This document shows, piece after piece, positions 49,501 to 58,500 of a stretch of 64,000 bases of DNA (its first letter is position 1; each line of letters begins with the position of its first letter). The position numbers were made by a program, and so were the translations under genes. The stretch comes from Leptasterias polaris (lineage: Eukaryota; Echinodermata; Asteroidea; Forcipulatida; Asteriidae). A model generated the notes under the pieces. The model made no database searches, was not told where the DNA came from, and was given only the letters and a program-made list of their open reading frames with translations. The stretch spans positions 1 through 64,000 of the forward strand of contig JAZGTN010000060.1 of NCBI GenBank assembly GCA_037783415.1, written 5' to 3'.

Positions 49501-52500
49501 GAATGTATTCCTTTGGTGAAATTTGGACTTTTCTATTTCACCTTGTCATAATATTTCACCTTGAGGATAATACCTGACCAGCTTGTCGAGCATTAATTTC
49601 AATAAATATGTGTAATGGCTAGATGATAAATTATCATTTTCAAATTTAAGTTGTTCCAGTGTACAGCAGATAATAAGTTATTTAAAATATATATATTTAT
49701 TAATAAATTACAATGTGACTTTTCAGTTTATACCTGTCTGCATTTGCACAGAAAATATTTATTAATGTACACTACTTTACATATTCATAAATAAACAACT
49801 TCAGGATCATACCTGACCCTAAATGCAGCTTTTGTCAAGCATTACTTTCATTATACGTGTTGTACATTGATCAGATTTCCTACTCTTCAATGTTTACATT
49901 TATTTTCTTGGTACATTTATATTGAAAACGTTCAGGACAAAGTGGATAGCCAAGCTTCACACGCCCTGTTAGAATTTCAGGCACAACACTTTCAATGTAG
50001 AATGCCTTCAGTTTGGGAAAGATTATTCGTCTCCATTTGTTCTCATCAAACAGTATGCGTTCAACATAAATGTCACTGCCCTGAGGTGTTTGTGTGTACA
50101 TAATAAAATCGCACCACTCTCTCTTTGTTACTGCCATCTGACATTGTATTTGATAGTAATAAATATGGTTTGGTTTAAGCTTAAATGCACCGGTGTTGTT
50201 TCTATAAAGAGGAAAGGATGAGCCACGCTTAATTGCTAGTTCTGATATTGTAAGATTAGATGCAGGGCTCTTTATTTCTGCAATTCCTTCTTTAGGTTGA
50301 CTAGCTGGATCATCAACAATCCGATCCACACTAGCTCCCAGCCATGAATGATCTGGCATTAAAGCTAATCCTGTCTCCTTAACTGAAATGACTGGGTGGC
50401 CATTCATTTTCATGTACTCAACATATGCTTCAGCAGCCTTGGGTTCAAATTCTATTCCATGTTTACAAGCCTTTGGAACATTTGTTTGTTTTTCATATCC
50501 CATGATTTTTCTCACTATATTATCTGGGGGTGTTGTTTTTCTTTGGTTGATAATGGTACCAACAACAGATGCTGTTACTTTACCCTGTCTATGTTTGAAC
50601 CAGTTTTCATTGCCTGATTGTCCCATGGTAGCCTGCTCTATATGCTCTAATTCTTTAGATGTCAGTCGCTGCGTTTTCTCATAATGTACACACCTTTCAT
50701 TGAATTCTTCATCCAGAGACATCTTTTCAGATGGAGAAAGTGATGCTTTCAGCTGATGATGATTTGGTAGTATACCTTGTAATGTAGAAGTGCTAGTCAC
50801 AGATGTGGTTTGCTGGGCTTGTGTTGAAACCTCAGACTGAGGTACACTAGAGTTAGGTACATCTCTGCTGGTAATGAATGAATCCTGCTGCTTAGACTGA
50901 GGTGTGCTGTAGTTATGATCACAGTGAATAGCAGATAATGATGGTGCAAATGGTAAAACATGGAGAAATGCACATGGCTTGCCTTGTGATTCCAAGCTCT
51001 CCAGTTTTTGACGCAGTTTGAACACCCTATCACGGTTGTTTTGCCGGAGACTTATGGGTCTTGGATCAACCTGCCTGATTTTGGGTTTTCTTTTGTTTCG
51101 CTTAATAGGGTCATGTTTCAGGAACAGCGCTTCATGGATTGGGAAGTTATTCACTTTTCGTTTTCTGGAAGGTAAATGCCATTGCTGAGGAAGTGATGTA
51201 CATGATACATTGGTGGTATTAGTGCTGTTTGAAGAATTGGTACATGCATACAAAAATGCTGCGACATGACAGCAAATGCCTGAAAGTCCTGCAGGGCATG
51301 AGCAATATGCAGAGTGTATGCATAGAGTTGATTGCCACAATGAAATATAGGTTGTATATTGTGTGCTTTTCTTCATGGATGGAAGCACAGTGGCTTTGAG
51401 GTAAATGAATTCAGATTCCGATGACATGGGATGGTACTTAACTTCTGTTACATGTCCAGAACAATACAGTCGATACCCTTTTCCAAACTGCTTGTCACAT
51501 CCCTTTGTCTTCTCCTGTAGATGTGGTTGGTTTACGAGAAAGTGCCACATATTTCCAAAACACAATCCTGTAGGAACCTGTCAATAAAATAATTAAAACA
51601 TATCAAGGAATATTGAAAAATGTACTTGCACAAGACCTGAGACTGGTAAAACAAGTACATGTATACACAGTTTTTGGTCTAAGCTCATAGAACAAAATAA
51701 TATTGTAGTGCTATCTTTTAAAAAAAATTATTCATGAATGCACAATAAATTTCAGGTAAATTCTATATTCAAAGGAATAGTGGCTTGAAAAGACTATCAA
51801 ATTGTGTGTTTGTGTGTTATGTAAAAATATCATGCCCATTGTCATTTAAAAAAGTTTTGGTTGCAGTTAAATAATTATTAGAAACTACTGATCAATGTTA
51901 ATCCAAACCCATTACACTACACCAAACTACTTGTTCTTACTGTATGGGCGTTCCAAATTGTCTTATTTCCAAATGTTTTTCTATAATACTGTCAAACAAT
52001 TGGTGTGATTTCAAGTGCAAGCTCACCTTTGACAAATCACTGGTCCAACCTTCTTCAGGGGGATGATGAATACGGCTGCTAAGTGTCACGGTACTGCTCG
52101 GAAATACCAATTCCCCCCCTGCTTTTTTTTGTTTGAGGTTACTGCCACTGTCTGGGTCAATTAGCAAATCAACATCCAGGCCACCTTTGATGTAATCATT
52201 CACTCTGAAAGGAAACAAAAAGATTCATCAAGAATGTATTAATTAAATCCAAGCATGTTAGTGTCCCTGCCAGTTTCCTTTTGGAAGGCACAGCCTCGTT
52301 TTACCTTTTTAGACATTATAAATGGCTGTTCCAATAAACTGATTACAGTACTGGGAATACTGCCCCCATGCATTTTCTTTACTTTACAGTACTACTTGTA
52401 CTACCCAGAGTACTATACTACACTAGTGAAGACCCTGCCAAACTATGCACACATTCTACTCAGATACTGCCATATAACCTCCCAGCATGAAATATAACCC

Positions 52501-55500
52501 TCATCCCAGCCTTAACACTAAAATTAGTAACATAACACTATCACTTTATTATTAATTATCCTGACATGTCTTTGCGTATTTAATGGAGAGATTTCGGTAT
52601 CAATTTTCAAAGGACAAGGTAGCTCTTGACATCAGTCTCCCCCCCCCCCCCACACACACAAACGATACAATGAATGATTGTAGTTTATATTACATTATTA
52701 GGATCAACAAGATAGGTTACATGGATGGACAGCCAGTGAACGTGAACTGTTTGTTTACCTTTTTACAAGCTCTGCTTTATTGCCAGATGTTGATGCTCCT
52801 CTTCTGCAAGCCAACCAACGTTTGAGCTGGATAACTGATGCTGCAGTGACGTCTTCAAGCTGTGCTCCTGGGATGTCTTTTTGTGTCATATATAGACGGG
52901 AAGTGGCAAGACTCTCCACCATGGTCAGGCTGCCGTCCAAATCCCGGCAGGAAAGTTTTCTAATTTACAACCGGTCACAGTACGCTCCAATCCAGACACA
53001 AACAATCACATTCACAGCAATCTTAGCAAGGCCTACCAACCAACTCCATGACAACAAAGAGAAAGAGTAAGAAGAGTAAGACTGCTTCAAATACTTCCCC
53101 AGACAATTAACATAAAGACTGGAACACATCACCACCAGACATCATATCCATCACGGACAAAAGACCTTTAAAGGACTAAAAACTATACCGCACACAGAGC
53201 AGAGGTGACAGAACGTCGGTGTTAAAACTGTACACAGCTGCTGAGCAGACGATAATTCGCATTTAAGGTTATACCCCCGGAAGTGATAGAAATATTTTTG
53301 AGGGCGCCCTCACGCGGTCAAAAATACGGGGCATTTCATAGAGCTGCTTGAGCAGAGAATATTGCTTAACTTTTTCTGCTTAGCTGAAATGAGCGGGATA
53401 CCAGTCACACTCGACATGGTAGTTTGGTTGGTTACCTAATTCTGGTAAGCATAATTTTGTTGTGCTTAGCTACTTTTTGTGCTTAAGCAGCTCTATGAAA
53501 TTGGCCCCAGAATCAAAATAAGAAAGACATGAAAAGAACATTATTAAAATGACATCACAGTTTTAATACAGTTTGATGTTGTAGTTGTTGGCTCTTTGTT
53601 GTTGAGAAGAAAAGATTGATCTCATTTGTCTTCAAAATGGGTATTCAGTATTCAACAGAATTGAAAGATATCTATCAGAATCAAAGTCAACACTTGAACA
53701 TCATTTTTTTAAAGATGAATATATTGAAATGAAAAAAGCGAGACCGCTCAACTTGTCCAGTTGTGAGTTTACTGGCCCGACACTAAATCACTAGCCTCAG
53801 CCCTACGGTCTAGTGTCAAATTTGAGCCCTGTAAAAAGTTACTGCACACGTGTGCTCGCCGTCAAATCTCAATATAATCAAAATGGAACCCTATGTTATG
53901 CGACAGCCAGCGATTGAACATTACAATAACTGGGCTAGAAAACATGATTCTATAGTGCAGCCGCAGTCCTACTATGATTGTGATGACAGTCCCCCTCTAA
54001 AGGTTGTAAGATAAAATTACTGAAAGACAATGCAATATTTAAAATTGAAAGTCAAACTATTTGATTATTTTTTTATGAGCTTTGTAAATTTCTTGACTTT
54101 TGAATAAGAGAAATTTGTAAAGACCAGGCATAGAGTTCACATCCAGTGGGAACAAAAACAGGGCAATTTTATTGAGTACATGGTCTGGACTACGTAAATA
54201 TTTTCCCCATTTTGGGGGGGGGGGGGGGTAGACTTTTTAATTCAATAACGATCTTACTGATTTTTCAAAGGGCAAACAACTCAGATTAATCAGCTCACTG
54301 CGGGATTAAAAACCCTTTTCCTGTTACCACTGTGTGATTATTTCCGTCAAAAAGCAAATTTTTTCCTAGCCATTAATATCTTCTTTTGACAATGAAACTC
54401 AGTTTGGACACCCGCATAAAGACATTTTCTCATTGACATATTAACGTATTTTTAATGGGTTGTATTTTGTTTTCTACAGTCATGTTTCTAAATATCAATC
54501 AGACTGTTTAAAAGCTGCTATGTAACGGCCAATCATCGACCCATGCCCTGAAGAGACAGCATCCCGGAGGACCTCATTTTGGCCTGGCTGCATTTACGAC
54601 CAGAATTATTTCATTTCCTTCCTGACAAAACAGCCCGATATCCAAATTCCTTCTAATTCCTCTCACAACAGAAACCCACTTCGACCCAAATCCTTCTGAA
54701 AACACCGGCAGTAGCTTTAAAAACCCAAGTCCTTCTAAGTCCTTCACTTTGGCAAAGAAGATATATTGAAGGATTTGGGCTAGTTAGAACATTGTCAAAC
54801 TTTTGAACTTGAAAGAATTAAAGACTAATCTAGTCTTACAATACATGTATAAAGCGCAAGGATCTACCAATAAAGTAATCAAGGGGCTTGGACACTAGAC
54901 AGAAACATTCTCAATCAGGTTTTTGAAATTTGTGAAAATTATGAGACCAAATTGGATGTATTACCAGATTACCTAATGGTTTACAAGGTGCTGCGGCGCA
55001 TTCAGCAGCCACTGCCAGAAACACCGGGGCAAACCCCTATGGATCGATCTATTATCACTAAGAGTCTTAGTGATAATAGATCGATCCATTAAGCCCCGCC
55101 TCCTTACGAGTTGACCAGTCACAGCCACGAAACCCGATCACCGTTAGTGCAAAGATCACCAAACGGCTCAAATGGTGATCAGATTTCGCGGTTGTGATTG
55201 GTCAATGAGTTAATGGGCGTGGCTTAATGGATCGGTGTATTGTAACTGGGCTCTTTAAGTGAATTACACAAAACACACAGCTTACGGTTTTACGTCCCAT
55301 CCGAAGGATGAAGCAATAATTGTCAAGTTTCTTGCTTTGAAGGACACTAGTGTCACAACCAGGACTTGAGCCCACACTCTGCTGATCACAAACACCAGAG
55401 CTTAAGTCCCCATGCTCTTAACTGCTCGGCCACGACACACCACAAGATCAAAGTCATTCATCACATTTGTAGAGAACCCCATATGCCATACACAGCCTCT

Positions 55501-58500
55501 ATTTTGAATACCAAGAGTAAACTTTTAACCATCACAAATGGATGTTTTTTCCAAATGTCTTTCCATAAGTTAAACTAATCTAAATCAATGTGCGTCAGAG
55601 GCCCCTCTGTCTTTTGAGTATAACCATAAACATTTATTTCAAATAGTCCGTCAGATTTAGAGGATTTGAATTCCATGTTTATTGCCTTTTAAATGTAAAC
55701 TCCCTCGAGAATTTACCAGGGTCCTTCCTCACTCTAACAAAATCTAACACTAATTATTATGATTACTCAATACCCAAACTGTTGGATTCTGATTATTGTA
55801 ATTAGCCTGATCCCATGTAAAGCATAATCAGTTTACTAGTGCGGTCCTCAGTCCAACACCATTCAGTAACTCAACACCCAAGCTGTTGGACTCTGATTAT
55901 GGTGGTATGCCTGATCCCATGTAAAGCATAATCAGTTCACTAGTGTAGTCCCCAGTCCAACACCGTTCAGTAACTCAACACCCAAGCTGTTGGACTCTGA
56001 TTATGGTGGTATGGCTGATCCCATGTAAAGCATAATCAGTTTACTAGTGCGGTCCTCAGTCCAACACCATTCAGTAACTCAACACCCAAGCTGTTGGACT
56101 CTGATTATGGTGGTATGGCTGATCCCATGTAAAGCATAATCAGTTTACTAGTGCAGTCCTCAGTCCAACACCATTCAGTAACTCAACACCCAAACTGTTG
56201 GACTCTGATTATGGTGGTATGGCTGATCCCATGTAAAGCATAATCAGTTTACTAGTGTAGTCCCCAGTCCAACACCATTCAGTAACTCAACACCCAAACT
56301 GTTGGACTCTGATTATGGTGGTATGGCTGATCCCATGTAAAGCATAATCAGTTTACTAGTGTAGTCCCCAGTCCAACACCATTCAGTAACTCAACACCCA
56401 AACTGTTGGACTCTGATTATGGTGGTAAGCCTGATCCCATGTAAAGCATAATCAGTTTACTAGTGTAGTCCCCAGTCCAACACCATTCAGTAACTCAACA
56501 CCCAAACTGTTGGACTCTGATTATGGTGGTAAGCCTGATCCCATGTAAAGCATAATCAGTTTACTAGTGCAGTCCTCAGTCCAACACCATTCAGTAACTC
56601 AACACCCAAACTGTTGGACTCTGATTATGGTGGTATGGCTGATCCCATGTAAAGCATAATCAGTTTACTAGTGTAGTCCCCAGTCCAACACCATTCAGTA
56701 ACTCAACACCCAAACTGTTGGACTCTGATTATGGTGGTATGGCTGATCCCATGTAAAGCATAATCAGTTTACTAGTGTAGTCCCCAGTCCAACACCATTC
56801 AGTAACTCAACACCCAAACTGTTGGACTCTGATTATGGTGGTATGCCTGATTCCATGTAAAGCATTATCAGTTTATTAGTGCAGTTCTCAGTCCAACACC
56901 ATTCAGTAACTCAACACCCAAACTGTTGGACTCTGATTATGGTGGTATACCTGATCCCATGTAAAGCATAATCAGTTTATTAGTGCAGTTCTCAGTCCAA
57001 CACCATTCAGTAACTCAACACCCAAACTGTTGGACTCTGATTATGGTGGTATACCTGATCCCATGTAAAGCATAATCAGTTTATTAGTGCAGTTCTCAGT
57101 CCAACACCATTCAGTAACTCAACACCCAAACTGTTGGACTCTGATTATGGTGGTATGCCTGATTCCATGTAAAGCATTATCAGTTTATTAGTGCAGTTCT
57201 CAGTCCAACACCATTCAGTAACTCAACACCCAAACTGTTGGACTCTGATTATTGTGGTATACCTGATTCCATGTAAAGCATTATCAGTTTATTAGTGCAG
57301 TTCTCAGTCCAACACCATTCAGTAACTCAACACCCAAACTGTTGGACTCTGATTATGGTGGTATGCCTGATTCCATGTAAAGCATTATCAGTTTATTAGT
57401 GCAGTTCTCAGTCCAACACCATTCAGTAACTCAACACCCAAACTGTTGGACTCTGATTATGGTGGTATGCCTGATTCCATGTAAAGCATTATCAGTTTAT
57501 TAGTGCAGTTCTCAGTCCAACACCATTCAGTAACTCAACACCCAAACTGTTGGACTCTGATTATGGTGGTATACCTGATCCCATGTAAAGCATAATCAGT
57601 TTATTAGTGCAGTTCTCAGTCCAACACCATTCAGTAACTCAACACCCAAACTGTTGGACTCTGATTATGGTGGTATACCTGATCCCATGTAAAGCATAAT
57701 CAGTTTATTAGTGCAGTTCTCAGTCCAACACCATTCAGTAACTCAACACCCAAACTGTTGGACTCTGATTATGGTGGTATGCCTGATTCCATGTAAAGCA
57801 TTATCAGTTTATTAGTGCAGTTCTCAGTCCAACACCATTCAGTAACTCAACACCCAAACTGTTGGACTCTGATTATTGTGGTATACCTGATTCCATGTAA
57901 AGCATTATCAGTTTATTAGTGCAGTTCTCAGTCCAACACCATTCAGTAACTCAACACCCAAACTGTTGGACTCTGATTATGGTGGTATGCCTGATTCCAT
58001 GTAAAGCATTATCAGTTTATTAGTGCAGTTCTCAGTCCAACACCATTCAGTAACTCAACACCCAAACTGTTGGACTCTGATTATGGTGGTATGCCTGATT
58101 CCATGTAAAGCATTATCAGTTTATTAGTGCAGTTTATTAGTGCAGTTCTCAGTCCAACACCATTCAGTAACTCAACACCCAAACTGTTGGACTCTGATTA
58201 TGGTGGTATGCCTGATTCCATGTAAAGCATTATCAGTTTATTAGTGCAGTTCTCAGTCCAACACCATTCAGTAACTCAACACCCAAACTGTTGGACTCTG
58301 ATTATGGTGGTATGCCTGATTCCATGTAAAGCATTATCAGTTTATTAGTGCAGTTCTCAGTCCAACACCATTCAGTAACTCAACACCCAAACTGTTTGAC
58401 TCTGATTAAGGTGGTATGCCTGATCCTACATAATCAGGTGGTATGCATTAATCAATCTACCAAAGTGCAGCTCAGTCCAACAGAATCAAACAAAACCTGA

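Larger units (their letters stand above)
45772..53332. mobile_element. complete ISL2EU (IS4EU)-type DNA transposon, 7,561 bp
   Basis: Outer ends are inverted: GCCCCGTATTTTTGACCGCG at the left and its complement ending CGGGGC at the right. AT is duplicated at 45770-45771 and 53333-53334. The element carries two convergent spliced genes: a THAP/DDE transposase (plus strand) and a SAP-SWIM-YqaJ protein (minus strand). I know this gene pair from the ISL2EU superfamily. The inverted arms are unusually long (about 1.2 kb at the left, somewhat shorter at the right because of indels) and hold the first exon of the nuclease gene on the right, with a damaged mirror copy on the left. Both genes look open throughout, so this copy may be recent. 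Confidence 0.88.
45764..53507. mobile_element. MITE family 1 copy split by the ISL2EU-type transposon
   Basis: The left 8 bases (GGCCCAAT, 45764-45771) and the right remainder (53333-53507, ATTTCATAGAGCTGC to CTCTATGAAATTGGCC) together make a normal family 1 element once the 7,561-bp transposon and one AT are removed. The MITE is itself flanked by CAG (45761-45763 and 53508-53510). Confidence 0.85.
54968..55441 (-). mobile_element. tRNA-Leu/Ser-type SINE, reverse copy, interrupted
   Basis: The body at 54968-55037 (GGTTTACAAGGTGCTGCGGC, CACCGGGGCAAACCCC) and the remainder at 55241-55441 (GTCCCATCCGAAGGATGAAG, CTGCTCGGCCACGACACACC) match the SINE at 42985-43412. The middle is replaced by a hairpin-bearing insertion. 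Confidence 0.8.

Noticed and set aside
50388..50684. Plus-strand open frames over the YqaJ-type gene
   Set aside because: Antisense shadows of the conserved nuclease exon, without motifs.
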